Assembly: GCF_040054535.1 (NCBI RefSeq) | Contig: NC_090797.1 | Span: forward strand, 2,973,501 to 3,037,500 | Source of the DNA: Antennarius striatus | Taxonomy: Eukaryota > Chordata > Actinopteri > Lophiiformes > Antennariidae | Length of the DNA stretch: 64,000 bases | Direction of reading: 5' to 3' | The notes under the pieces: model-generated | Databases searched by the model: none | What the model was told of the DNA's origin: nothing | What the model saw: the letters and a program-made list of their open reading frames with translations, nothing else | Part shown: in pieces, positions 1-14,200 of the stretch | Layout: each line of letters starts with the position of its first letter | Numbering within the stretch: the stretch's first letter is position 1 | Translations under genes and position numbers: made by a program

Positions 1-3000
1 CGGCCACCTCAAACATCTCCGTCTGTCTCATTACTGGTTGTTGTGTCACTTCCACAACACAACTGGTACGTGTGACCCCCAGTGCTGTGGTTGTTTGGAC
101 CCACAACAAGGACAAGACAAAGGAAGCAGGAACTTAACAGGGTCCAGACAAGGCAAGTTGTTCCTTTTTGGTGTTAAATCTAAGAAAAAAATTAATTAAA
201 GTCAAATTAGACCCAAATAAGTATTAAAAAGGGGGCTGAAAACTTTCTAAAAACATTCCCTAAATGCTAAGTTTACTGTAAATTGTTCAAGCCCTGATGG
301 GACAAGTGTTGCTTGAACAATATCTGGACATTCAACCTGTTGTATCTCCATCTCTGCAGATCGGAACCAGACCTGACCTCTGACCTTGAACTGAATACCA
401 ATTGTACTTTTTTCCCATAAAAAAAAAAAAAAAGCTTTTAGCTTAATGGGATTTGCTGAAAATAATTCAATATAAAGCATCACCAGTCTCACTCTTTGTC
501 ACATTTAGTACAAGAATTACAACCTTGATGGGTAGAATGTGTTCAGTTCTTCCCATATAGACAAATAACATATAACCTCTTTGTGAACTCGGCCATCTGG
601 ATGAATTATGAGGGTCTAATCGGTGACCCCCGAGAGCCTAATTCAAACTCATTGCTAGGATGTGTCAAGGGGCCCCGAGGAAGATCCGCTGCATTGTTCG
701 GCTCGGCTCGCTGGCTGTTGTTTTAATGACAGACGAGAGATTAATGGCGATGTAATGACTGTGGGGAGGACACAGTGCAACAATAGAGTCGGGCCACGGC
801 GAAGGCAAAGTACATTAGCCTGTCGTACACACACACACACTTTCAAGTACACATGTGTAAAGGATGTACACACAAACACATTTGGCTCATCCCCTGATGC
901 GAAAGCATTCGCAGGCAGATGTATGCAGGGTGAAAACGAAAGTGACTTCTATTGATTTGTCATTAAAGAAGTTTTGGCAGTCGTCCGCCATCAGCAACTC
1001 ATCACGGAGCAAAACAAAAACGCAGCTAATTCTCAACCCCCACCGCCCTGGCAACCCCCCCCCCCCCATTTGACTAAAGAAGGCTAATTTATGCATTTGG
1101 CGACGTGGTGCGAGTGTGACGGCAGGGGCTGAATGCTCACTCGTGGATCGCGGTAATTGCGTCTCGGTTGCTAGGATGTGGAGGATAATGAATGTCTTGT
1201 TGATGCAGTTTGTCATAACCCGTGCCATTGATGGCACCCAGCCTGTTAGTTAAATACAGTCACATCGGCCCTGTCGTGATGCACGAGTCCACCGCAAAAA
1301 CCATTCCTCACTTTATTCGAGAGAATTTGAAGGAAACTGTCAGGTTGAGGTCGATTTTGAATAGAGAAGATTAAAACAGGCAGCCTGATACGTACGTCTT
1401 GTCTTCTGACATTGAGGTTTTTTTTAGTCATTTTATTTAATTGCATCACATTTTGAGAAAAGGATGTGCTCTTTTTTCACCTCGGTGATGAAATAGTCAA
1501 GAGGTTGCCTTTGCCTTGATATCACCCGCCAACAATCCGTTGTTTTTGTCTCGTGGATTAAAAGACTTACACTGTAATGGCAAAAAGATGCATTTCATTG
1601 CGAGGCTTTACCAGTAGGGAAATATCTGTATTCGCCGAGCCTTAATTGAAAGGAAGCCCACCTTGAATATGAAGGAGCAAGGAAACGAGACGGCTCTTAA
1701 ATGCATTCGCTGACAGATGACAACCTTTGATTTCTGCACGCTTGCGTCAGAAAAGGCTGCTCGGAATGACAGTCGCGAGTCATCTTTCTGTGATGTCAGT
1801 GTTGTTAACGCCGGGGTGGGGGAAAGATCGACGCCAGTACAAAAATCTCTTGAGACATATATTGGGGGAAAAAACACATATGTAGGTGTAGAGAGTCATC
1901 TTCCCAAATATACCAGATTAAATTTACACGAATTAAACTGAATTAAAGTGACAAAGACAGAAAGAGAATATCTTGACGGCAGAATAAAAAAGAGAAAAAG
2001 ATGAAAGAGAATGAATAGAGATGCTAATAAGATGAGATAAAAGACTATCTTCATCCACCTACAGGATCCAGGTCGGGGGAGCTCGTGAAGTTTGCACATC
2101 ACTCCCATAAACCCAAACTATTACATGTTCAGCCATTGTGATGATAAATATGTCAGACTGTGTGATTTTGTTTTATCACCTTGAAGGAAATGAGAATCAG
2201 GGATTTCATTGTGGGATTGGCAATTAGACGGTTCACATTTAAAATCTACAAGACATTAAGGAGATTTCCTCGACGTTAATTTTATGTGGCAAACTCCTGT
2301 TGAACAGTTCATAAAACATAAAATATGAGAAGACTAACAGCGGCGCCGGTCCCGCCTCTGATTTTATTGGGGATCGTTGGCGCAGCGGTGCAAAATGGTA
2401 CTCTAGCTATTATGAAGATGTGCTGAAGCGATTCTGGGGGATGCATGAAATAATCTTGGGTTTTAGGCCTCCGTAGAGACGCAATAGGGTTCGATCAGGT
2501 GTAGGACAGCAAACCCAATCCTGTTTCTCGATGTTTCTCGAAGACCTTGGAAAAAAGGACGATGCAACGGCACTTTTACACTTTTTATTTCTGAACGTCG
2601 TCTTAAACGTCTCCCTGCGGAGTTAAGATCTGACAGCAAAAAACAAGCCAACCCTGCAGACAGCACCTCAAGAAGACAGTAATCTACAGCACACAGATGT
2701 CCTACTGTGTAGAAGGGATTGACCTGAGCGGGCTACTTAACATCCGTACCAACAGCTAGCTCTTTAATCCACTTTTCATGTTGTCATTCGTTACTCCTCC
2801 GTGCGGAACTAATTGGTTGTTTTTTTGCCTGTTGTGCGGGAACTGGTGTCAGTGAAAAACGATGAAGGACACTCATTACAACTTGTACGCCCAATCGCAG
2901 GCGAGGACGTATAAGCATCACGAGTGCAGACAAGCACATAAACATAGGCGGGAATGCCTGAACTCGACTCCATGAGTAAGTGTCCTAATATGAGCAGTGA

Positions 3001-6000
3001 GGAAAATCTCCTTGAACTCATAGCTTATGACACACACACACACACACACACGCTAAGCTGCCAACTCTATCGCCGTCACAATCACGTCCTCTTCGTCGCT
3101 CTCTCTCTCTATCTGATTTGCATTTTGGTTAACACTCTAATTGCCTCTCATTAAATACCTTGTCACTTTGATTAATTGGTGCGATACAGAAATGTAAAAC
3201 AGCACAGCATCACAATGCATAATGAACAGTTGCAGACTGAAAAAGACCGATGAAAAAAAAGATGCACTACAGAGGTGAAATCTCACCGATACAGCGTGTA
3301 CTTTTAAAGTGGAAGTCAAGGCTTTGCTTTTTATCATGTAAATTTTCAAGAGATATAATTTGGGGGTCAAAGTTTGGTGGTTTTCACCCAGATTTAAGCT
3401 CACGTACAAACAAATGTTCCCTAGTTGTCTCTTCTCATGTCTGTTTTCACTTCTGTGGGAGGAAATGTTAAGAATTTCCTTGAAAAAAAAGACGCAGACA
3501 AAAAACCAGAGAGGAAGATCAACTCGGATCAACTTCACCAGCGTTGAATGGCTCAGATTGGACTCCCGTGATCAGGGATTTTTTTCCTTGGCTAAGCTAA
3601 ATATAGCTTAAAATGAATCAGATCACAGCAAAGAATAATCACACTCAGCTTGAAATTGGCTATAATTGTAGTGAATTACCTATTTTCCTCTCTCAGTCTC
3701 ATTCTACATAATGCTATGGAATTTTCAAACTCCTTTGAAATGACAGGTGCCATAATTGCACAGTAGGTGAGGAACTATCCTGTCAGGGTTGTTCTGTTCT
3801 TTTCTCTGCCTGACTTCAGATCAGTTGTGATTTAAAACAACCTATAAGTAAATTAAATTTTGAAGATTTTGAAAATGTTCCACGCCTAAAAGAGAAGTTC
3901 GCAACTTTTCATTGTGGGAGATGCTAGCTAATGAGAGTCCGAACGAACTTCGTTTGTCTACGCTGAACAAACCAGCGGTGGTATAATGAAGCCTTTACAC
4001 CATCTTTTATTTTGAATCTGTTTGAGGGCTCACAGATGCAGCTAAGAAGGATCAATTGGAGCCCTGACACCAGAAATGTTTGAGTGCAGTTTAGCTGTCG
4101 AGAAACTCTCCATCCTCAAGTCTTGATGTTCGTAATAACCTCAAAGACTGTGATCGGGTCCCTCTGTTGTCAGCTCCAAGGAAGAAGAACAATGAGTCCT
4201 AATGACCCATTTCATAGTGTTCATACAGAACAATGAGCCTCAATGACGGTGCCTTCTAAAGCGTTCCAAATAAACTACATAGCATCATCCAACAAAAGGT
4301 AGAAATGCAGATCTGTGTCCAAGCTAATGGCTGATAGTACGGTAGAAAGTTTCCGAAAGATGTGGTTTGAAAGCAAATAAAAGGCAAAAATAAGATTTAT
4401 TTCAACCTCTTCTGTTCTGTCTTGCTTGCCCTGGCTTCTTGTCAGCCAAGCGTTGATAGAATCACGGTATTCTCATCCCGTACAAGGCAAGGGTCAATGG
4501 GATTCAGCCGACTGAGCCTGATCCACCAGTTGCACGGGGCTGCCAGTCAAATTTATGAAACCATCATCTCCCTTTGCCTCCGCTGCACAAGGTGATATTA
4601 CATGTCAGAGACTTTTATTATTGAAATGAGACATTTATGACATGGAGCCCTCGCCACAAGAGAGTGGCCTCTTGAATCATGTCGATGCAGGAAGGAGGAA
4701 GAGGGAGATGAGATATGGCAGATTATTGGAGCACAGCACGCCACCTGCATATCACATATACACTGCTTTCCATTAATGGAAAAACAACCTGACTTGTATT
4801 GACCTCAAGTTTAAAAAAAAAACGCAATCTGGGGTTTTTATGAATTAAAGCTTTCTGCTCTGTCTTCACGGGGGAGACAAGGTCAGTCCTGAAAAGCCTG
4901 GGGGCGTCTCCGTGGTAGGCTATTCTTTTGCGATCCATTGTGTGTCTTAACTGTGAGATACAGACATTATTCAGTCAAATACGCTTAATGCAAATAACCA
5001 CATTGAAGCGCTGCTTTAAAAAAGCTGGTGGGAGCCGTAAATGCTTAAACTCACAATGACGCCGTATCTGTCAGATTTAGCTGCAAGCTCGAGTGGTTTC
5101 CATCACGCTCTTATCTCAACACCATTCACCTGTACACACACACACACACACACACAAACACACCCTTATCTTGGGGCTTTTCTTATCTCCAATGCTTGCA
5201 TTCAAGCTTGGAAAATACATTTAGCCATTTAGCAACTAACTGATTGGGATGTATTTAAAAGGTTCATTTGGGCCCCCACACGTATTCAGAGCCTCGTTAT
5301 TGGCTTTCTTTCGCTGTAATACCTTTAACCCCTTCTCAAGACATCTAAAAGCCCACATCACATTTTCACTAGTAAGCCTTCTGAGTCAATGTTGTGTGGA
5401 ATTGATGCTTCACAGACGGGAAAACCTTATGTGATGTCATAAGTCTGTGCAAATGTTTGAATAGCTGGAATTCTAGAACAGAATCTGCTGCAAAATAATT
5501 ATCATGCCAAACAGAAAAGAGCCTGTAATACTGACCTGCAGCCTGCAGTTACCAAGTCTGATTATTGTATTGGTATTTTGCTAATCAGCCAAAATTCTGC
5601 ATCCTTTCCTGCAGCAGGTGCTTTCTTTAGTAGTCATCAGTTGAAAATGCTTTAAACTGGGGGAAAAAATTGCAATAGTTATTTAAAGAGGAATAACAGA
5701 CAAAATTAGCCAATATCTAGCGTGTGACATTTAAGGCCATACGGATCGATCAGTAATGACGCGCAGTGCAAAGACAAAACAAAAACACATACGCTACAGT
5801 ACATACAGATAATGTTGTCCCAAACCGCAGCCCATCACTTTGAACCTTGACCTTTAAGAGGAGTGTTTGGACAGACAGGAAGCTTTGGTGAGGGGCTGCT
5901 GGGAATTATTTTTTTATTGGCAATGGTAACCTTTAACTTGAGAGCTATATGAAGACTGCTATGTCGGTTCAACACAGTCCTCCCAACAGACCGCGATCTA

Positions 6001-7991
6001 AGGTGTTCATGAGGCGCTTATATTGAACCATACAAGGAGTTTATTATATATAGTCTCTCCGTCAGCCTGATCACAAGATCATAGTGGAGTAATGAGAAAC
6101 GGAACTTGTCATCAAAATGGAATTACTGTTTGATATTGCAGGAATTTGCACATGTACACATCCAAGATATCACACCAATGCTCAACCCCCTCAGATGGAG
6201 ATCACACAACACGACTAAATTTAACCACCATCCCTCCAAGGAAACTGTCTTTGCGAGGGACACGCAACAATATTAGTAACTGCAAGCAAAAAGATATTAG
6301 ATGAGAATATTTCTACACCTCCTCCAACTTGTCTGATCCTCTTTATCTCCTCATTTGTAACTTAATTATCCTTAATGCGTTGTAAATTTCGGGCATATGA
6401 TGTGTAAAATGTGTGCTGCGCACAGGCATGTATATACACACATAAAACCCGGGCATTCGGAGCCATTACCCCGGCCTTTGTGGCATCTGTTGGCTATTAA
6501 TCAGCCCCCAGTTAGCTCATCAACAGCCAGACAGAATCCAGGAACAACAGCAGGTAAGCACTCTAACAGGTCCGCACCATCGCTTACTGCCTTTCAGTGC
6601 GTTCGCTCTAATTCGAGATTAATGTGTCCATCTGGACCTCATTACGACTCAAAAATGTTGTGGAACTTCCTTCGTACTTTTTCTGTTGGGCGCATATTTT
6701 AAAAAGCGCCAATAAAATTAAGTTTATGTTTGCGGAGGAGAGCAAAAGCACGTCGTTAAAACTGAAATCAGTGCTCCAGTTGGTGCTGAAAAGAAGACTG
6801 ATGGGCACCTGAAGGTGCAAGACTTCTCTAACGTATAACACTAATAAAAACATTGAAAAAATAAGGGTATATTTGTTTATATACCCAGACAAGATTGAGC
6901 CATCCTGTTAGTACATTTCAAAATAACAGTAATGTTTAATTTGCTGCTTCTAAGACCTTAAAATTGGCAAAAAATATAAGATTCCTTTGAATCAGTTCCT
7001 CAAATTTCAAAACTGACATCAATTTAGACCATTGCCAAACATTGTGACACCTTCAGACATCCGAAATCAATGCCAGCGATTGATTTCAGGGATGTGACAG
7101 GCTACAAATGAACTCGACAAACAGAAGTTAAGCTAATTGGGTTGAGTTTAGGGAGTGCGTGCTTACTGTAGGTGCGTGAATGCTTTCTGCTGTCAGGGAT
7201 GACATGAACTCAAAACAACCTTTCATTGTCTTGCAAATGAAGTAGATGTTTGCTAATACCAATATTCCCTCCAGATCGGGGGGGTCCACCGACATCGCGC
7301 TTCCTCACTTTGCCGTGCATCTGCCTAACTCAGCGTTATTATTGTTCGTGCATCTAATGGGTTCGGCGGTAGGACTGCAATGTAAATGATGCATCTGAGC
7401 CAGAATGATTTAAGAAGAACATCCGTGCAACACTTGATGAAATAAATGACCTCATTTAAAGAAATTTTCTCCTTCAGCAAATGCTGCAATAAAGCATGAT
7501 TAGGGTCTCTATAAATTTGGAGGTAGCCTAAAGGTGAGGGAAGTGCATTCGGGAATTGCTGGTCAGCAGTTAAAATGTCTGAAACCGCTGGGAAAGCATA
7601 CTGTGTAGGTAAAAACAAGAGGGAGGGAATGTGTGAAGTGCTCCTTCCATCAAGAATTACTGCCAAAGTGCCCTTTATGAAAGCACTTAACTTGTAGTTG
7701 CTTTACTGAAGCTATTTGGTGGCTAACTGTGGAGAGGTGTAAAGGTATGAGGCTCCCATGTGTGAATGTGAAACAGGTTGTTCCTGAAAAGAGCCTATGT
7801 GTCTTCCAGGTCGTCCTTGGGTAAATGAGGGTTAGAAAAAGACTCTGATCTTTAATGAGTGTTCAAGGTCTCCTCACTTCTTAGGAGGCAATATGTCATC
7901 GATATGGGAATCCAGCAGAACACGGTTTGCATCTTTTAGCCATTGAACACCAAGGACAAACATCATGGTGATTTGGTGTCTTTCTCCCCAG
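1..7991 (+). other. pdzrn4: 3' part of a large upstream pdzrn4 intron
   Basis: No segment here reads as a conserved exon on either strand. The open frames are short, compositionally ordinary and lack paired splice sites. The stretch is AT-rich non-coding DNA ending in a pyrimidine-rich acceptor (tttctccccag) directly before the first recognised pdzrn4 exon. It holds short (AC)n arrays at about 827-840, 3030-3051 and 5134-5156 and a run of 13 C at 1055-1067. Because the first visible exon begins in the middle of a PDZ domain, the RING and zinc-finger exons of this gene must lie further left. Confidence 0.75.
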
Positions 7992-8254
7992 GTCAATGCA
8001 CGCGACTTTGCCAAGGCCGACCATGAGGAGGCGGTGGTGGAGGCCATCAAGCGAGACCCCATCGTCGTCCAGGTTCTCCGGCGAACTCCCTCGGCCGCCG
8101 TCGCGCGAAGCCACAGCGGCACGCTGGAGGATGTGTGCGTGGCGGACGTTTGCACACAAACGGACATCACCTTCGAACACATAATGGCGTTGGCGAAGCT
8201 TCGGCCCGCGACACCGCCCGTCCCTGATATCTGCCCCTTCCTTTTGTCTGACAG
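7992..8254 (+). CDS. pdzrn4: pdzrn4 exon: end of PDZ1 and linker
   Basis: Phase-0 start after cccag, ends two bases into a codon before gtgagg. It encodes the final strand and helix of PDZ1 ([21 protein letters not shown]). The following linker contains [19 protein letters not shown] and a [12 protein letters not shown] segment, which is the most conserved stretch of the exon within the family. GC-rich coding composition stands out from the flanking intron. Confidence 0.9.
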
Positions 8255-11200
8255 GTGAGGTTTGCATCGACTAAAAGCTCAGCAGGATAAAAGGAGAGTC
8301 ATTACCTCATACTTCATTATTTTTACAAATTAGCATGAAGTTTCCCCCGGGCTTCTCTCTTTCTTTTCACAGTAGTTGTATCGTAGCATGGAAACCCCCA
8401 GCATAGCTAAGTACCCTACAGTCATATGAAATAATTATGCAAACCTAAACCTGAACTGCTTGTGTGTGCTCCATCCATTTTCCTTGATGGAGCTTTAGCT
8501 GGGTGATTAAAAGCCAATGGGCTGATGGAGCAGGCATTCTGGCACTGGGTCCATTCCATGGCTATTTTTGGGGGACTTTGTTGGGCAGCAGATGAAATCA
8601 ATTTGCCCTGTGAATCTACAAACCTTAGTCTTGGTCAGCTATTATAGAAAGGTAGGGTCAGACAGGCAAATTAGGGTAAATTTATGTTTTTTATGGTTAT
8701 TCCTTGGCGGACAACAAATCCAAAGACAACCACATTGAGATGAGTCTTAACTTAGCCCTCTTTTCGTCTCTCCAGCTGCCACTCTATCCATACTATGGAG
8801 CACGAGTTTTACGAGTGTCCGGAGTACCTGTCGAGCACCCCAGCAGAGGTGGAGAGAGCGGAAGAGTTCGAGTATGAGGTATGGATTTGCATCTTTTGCT
8901 TTTCTGTGAGCGGAATTCAACATCTGATTCCCAAGGGGTTTTTGGATGCCGATTTTGTGGCAATGTGGCATAAAACACTCCAACAATTCAATTCTCAACA
9001 AAAGCTTTGCTGCCACAAGCGTGAACTATTTGGACACTTCATCAGCCTTTCTTTGCTGCTTTTATTTTGCCGTGTTTTTTCTGTAATAATTGGTACTCGG
9101 TGTCCTCGGCAGAAGAGGGGTTTGATAGTGACATGAAGATTAATGCGCCTCATATTGTATGAAGCCGTGGGGCATGCACAGCACAATACCTGTGCTCAAA
9201 ATGCTGAATTGTAAGGATATTTGTGTGCAGGCTATTCAACTCCATTGAATAGGCTTAATTTTTTGCTATTGATGTCGCTGGATACGAGGCCACCGTCGCG
9301 GCCTCAGAGATAATACCCCTAGCCCTGAAGTATGGTACTCACAAGTCCCGCAACAATGCCAGGAAAATTGTCTACTCCAGTAATACAAGGAAATTGGCTT
9401 CTCCTTGTGAGAAGAGCAGCTTCTCTTCAGATTTGTTTTGTGCCGTGCAGCAAAGATGAAAGGCAATTCTTTTAGCAATTCTAACAAAAATAAAACCCTC
9501 AAATGAAAGGTTTCCCTGCTGAATTCAAATCTTGTTATCGACAGAGGGCGATCTTTAATGGACATGCCTCGTAGTCAATGGTCTGCGCCCATATGTGTCT
9601 CCACTGTCACAAATGCATCATGCCAGTCCTGTGGACCTCCAGGTCATGCTCAGTGGAAGTGATGGGCGATGGTTGTGACAGTCAGTGGTCCCCTCGTCTG
9701 GCTTAATAGGCACTTCCTGGTTCAGTGAACTGCACTGTGGGTCGTTAGGATTCCTCCGCTGCCAGCTGTGGCCTTACCTCACCGCATCATCTGGATGAAA
9801 GAGTCCTGTGTGTGTCAGCGTGTCGAGGATGGGTGTAGCAGGGGGGTCGAGGGCTTGTAATAGCGGTAGCATTGGGGTAAGGTCGCACACACACTCTCTG
9901 TAAAAAAAAAACCCACTCCCAGACGCCTCCCTTACCTCTGTCCATCCATGTGCATCAAACTGAAACATGAATGGCTTTCCTCTTGGATGAAACCGAATAG
10001 GGCTGCCATTCCCAGGGACATTACTCCTGACAGGTTTAGCTTCGCTTCTACCTAGCTATCCACACGGGTCCCACATGCTGTCATAATGCTCCTGCTACTT
10101 CAACCGGTCGTACCCAACTGTAATATTGATATATCAGTGGAAGACGTAGCAGACAGTAGAAAATGAGGAGCAAAAGCAAAGTTCACACAGGGAGAAACTA
10201 CCATGAGGACTTTCTGAGGCAACAGTTGCAAAACATTTCAGACATGAATATCTAATTCCCTCCCAAAAGTATGCTGTATCGCGGCCGACTGTAATGAATT
10301 GTCTGTTTGGTCGCCAGTCCACACAGTGTAGTTAATGATGTGGCAAAAATCCACCGGAAAGCAGCCACTTAGCTATTTGCCAAAATAAATATGGAAAATT
10401 TAAGGATCAATGTCAAACGCAGAGTTTTATCAGCAAATAAACCTAATACCTATTGGAATTAAAGGGGTGTAAGACTAGCCAGCATGGAAAATAGTATAGA
10501 ATAAGATTAGCATGTGGTGGAAGCATGCTATCACCACATGCTATCAAGCAGCGCATTATTGTTGTGATTGTAGTTTGGGGAATTTAAAAGACGGCCTTTT
10601 TATAGTCCCTGTCTGAAAATGTTGTTTTTGCACATCCCTCATTCAAAATGTAGGTTTTCCATAAGAACTCATATAAATATTCAAATTGAATTGCCATCAT
10701 CACACTGTAAAGGGCTTACACCCTGACAGCTGAAAGGAGGGGTTAATGTTCATTAAGCCTGGCAGTAATAAATTTTGACTGAAACAACATAAGCATATTA
10801 AACTGAAATATTACCAACAGATGTTTGATGTAGCGCTGGAAGATAAGCCACCACCTGTCGTACGTCTTCATTTCTCATATACCTTTGGAAGCATGTGGCG
10901 AATGTGAGCTGTGCTGCTGAAAATTGGGGAAACACACAGCCGAATTAAATTAAGATGATGAATTCCATCATTTGCCACCATGCGTTACAAGCCATGTGAA
11001 ATCATCGGTGCGCCATAATTCAAACTCCATAGTGGGACGTATTAAGATCCAATCATCGCTAATCAAGCCCACTCCCCCCTACAGTTTCAACCCCCACGGC
11101 TCTGTATATCTGGAGGACGTTCTCTCGTTGGATTCGCACCTCCATGCCCGACCCCGGTATTCCGGCAAAATCCGGAATATCACCCAATTTGCACTGACAT

Positions 11201-14200
11201 GAAGGTGTTAGAGGACGTAGCCGTTAATTCCCTGTCAGTGTTTGTGTAAATCACTGCTAAACTCCTGAGAAGCGTGGGCAGTCGAGACCGCCGTTACTGT
11301 ATTATAAACTCCAAACACAACCTTTCCAACCTTTGAAGGTCAGGCCTGTCGGCACAGGGGGTTAAATGCCACAGAAATTAATTACTTCCCCTGTCAATCT
11401 GCTTTTCTGGTTTCCCATGACAGAGGAAAAAAAAACAGAGCAGGGCTTAATTCTTGGCTCACCCCCCTCTTTACCCCATCCCCCTTATTCTTTCACAACT
11501 TCGCCTCACTGAAATGAATTTGGCCGTGTGGGCTTAATAAAGATTGCTCCCCCAGGAGTTATGTTTATGTGATTACATCTGTGCACAGCAGGCATCTCAG
11601 CATAGCTTGATGGGTTAAATTTTTTCCACGGGAGGGGGCAAAAGTCATCAAAGATCTGCCCCGCGTGAACGCTATTGGCGGTCAGCCAATAGCATGCAAG
11701 TATGGAATCACGTGACTACCTACTAAAAATCCTCAATTTAGTGAAGCCGTACATCTTGAAGCGTGGATAAGCAAGGGATTACTGTACTTTTACTAGTGCG
11801 AAAGCTAACAAATGGTAGCAATGAGGCTAAAGCTGCATATTTTTAAATTTATGACAATTAATTAGTTTTGTTTAGGCTTATATTTTAGTTAAATTTCGCT
11901 GCAAAGACCGTTTCACTTTGCTAACAGTTTATAATGATAACGATTCTAATGGATTGTTGTACTCGCTATTCAGTCTCATTTCCTGAAACGGCAGACCAGC
12001 TGTATGCTAGCTACTTGCAGCTGAGCATCATGGGAAGTTAGAAGTTACAGACTTCTCATTCAGAAAATGAAACATGCAAATAAATGCACACTTCATTTTA
12101 TTTGTATGTGTTTGAACAGGAAGTGGAGTTGTGTCGGCAGAACAGCCAAGAGAAGCTCGGCTTGACGTTGTGCTACCGGACCGACGACGAGGAAGACACC
12201 GGCATCTATGTCAGCCAGGTAGAAACCATGTGATAGTGAATGAAAGTAACATTACCTCGCTTAACCATCCACTTTTGAGGGCTTGACAGTAATTGCTTCT
12301 TCCTTTCACACGATTATCAGCTCCAAAATAGATATTTATTGTGGCATAAAATAAAACGCTACACTCTGAAGAACCACTGGGGTATAACTAAGTGCTTCCT
12401 GATGAAGTTCGATAAAGACAATGCTGCATGTTTGTTAAATCAAGCCAGGGACCCCATTACCAGTTTCCTCTGGAGCAAGGATTGATTAGAAAATGGCATG
12501 AAATGTCATTTGAATTTCCATCTTTACATCCTGAAGCATGAAATAATCAAAATGACTTTAGGAGCAAGTAAAAAAAAAGAAAAAAGAAAAAAGTGTGCCT
12601 GGCGAATTATCTACTAGAAATGAGCCACGCACGGACAAAGAGGAAGTGGGGTTTGAAATGCGATTCCCATTCTGCCATTCACATCCATTCTCCCCCTTTA
12701 ACATGTTTTAATTGAAGGTTTTAATTAGCTGTGAGCGACAACCATCTCCTTCCCCTCTGTGGAATTACACATTATCCCATTTACTGTATCCCCTCTGAAT
12801 ACCAAACGCACCAATGCTGATTATTTCTTAAACTTTAAATAAGTTACGCGTCAGACAAAAACACATCCTCTTGCAAAATTGTTGACAGGGCAAAATAAAA
12901 ACTAATTATTGAATTATACGTATGCCATCATGGTGGCTGAAAACCGACAAACAGAATGAGTAAAGTGGATTTTGCGACTGCAGGTGTGCTTTCAAAGGCG
13001 TCTTGCACAAAAGAAAGCAATGACGTGAAAGGTAACACCTGTTAGATGGATTAAAAAGGATATAAACTGTACTATATTTAGCTCCTTTCGAACTGTAGAG
13101 CAGTTTTTCCTAAACCAGAAGAGTCAGAACACAAAACCCGACATGATGACAATCACAACTGAACCTCAAAAGATAGTGAAATCGGCCTCCCACTGTGAGA
13201 ATGCAGCTATTGTTGTGTCTCTGATATGAGGAATAAAAATGCTAATTTCCCCTCATTAAAATGTAGGTGACTACTAGCAGAAGTGTGTCATTTGTTTTTC
13301 TTCTTAGGCTTGTTTTCCCACCACTGTTACTGTAGCTGTGCCTCTTGATCTTCAATGCAAGAACAAAGACCATGAAGGATACTGTTGTTTATCCACTGGG
13401 ATGCTTTTTGTTTCCATTCAGTTAAAAAAAGAATCATGGCTGTGCGGCGAACACTTGAGACCTTTTTATTTCCTTCCACCTCTAATGCATGATGTCATGG
13501 ACTTACATGTTGGACAGCTGTTATCGGCAGTTGCTAAATTACAAAAGGAGCGTGAATACAAGTCAGTACCTGGCTACAAAGTCAGGATCCAAACACGTGC
13601 ACAGTCGTGCGACAGTGGTACATCAATAGCGTGATTGATGCAATGGTTTCTGTGCTCTTTTGTGCAGGTGGAGCCCAACAGCATAGCGGCCAGAGACGGA
13701 CGCATCAAGGAAGGAGATCGGATACTACAGGTGTGTATTTGTGATTAAATTACACAGAATCCAGGGATTTACAGGACATCTAAAATCTCTCGACATCATT
13801 AGCAGGGTAATAAAATTAAATCAGCCATGTTTTTCAAAAGAGAATTCCACATTTGATTCTTTTTTATCTATGTTGAACAAACACGCCTCTATTTTCCAAG
13901 TCGTTTGCAAGGCAGCCTTTTTGGAAGATGGCCGAGTTTCCCGGGTGAGCGTATGTATATTTAATCACCTCATTTACCAGGGAAATTGAGGTCCCTTGCT
14001 ACATTTACACCAGGCTCTTCATCATCCCCCCATAACTTCTCCTTTTACTAAGACTACAAGCATTTACAAGTGAATTGTTCAGGCCCTATACATTGCAGTC
14101 TAGCATAAGTAAAAATCTATTTTTTTCTGCATGATTTCATGGAGGGCAACAGATGCTAATAAAGTCTAAAGGTGCAGCACAAGGCTGTCTGTTGTCTATA

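Noticed and set aside
8747..9136. 113-codon + frame running past the pdzrn4 donor at 8878
   Set aside because: Reading through would lose the join to the PDZ2 exon at 12120, which is in phase after the gtatgg donor. The extension has no similarity.
13338..13634. 98-codon frame inside a pdzrn4 intron
   Set aside because: The protein is not similar to anything I know, and the flanking pdzrn4 exons join in phase without it.
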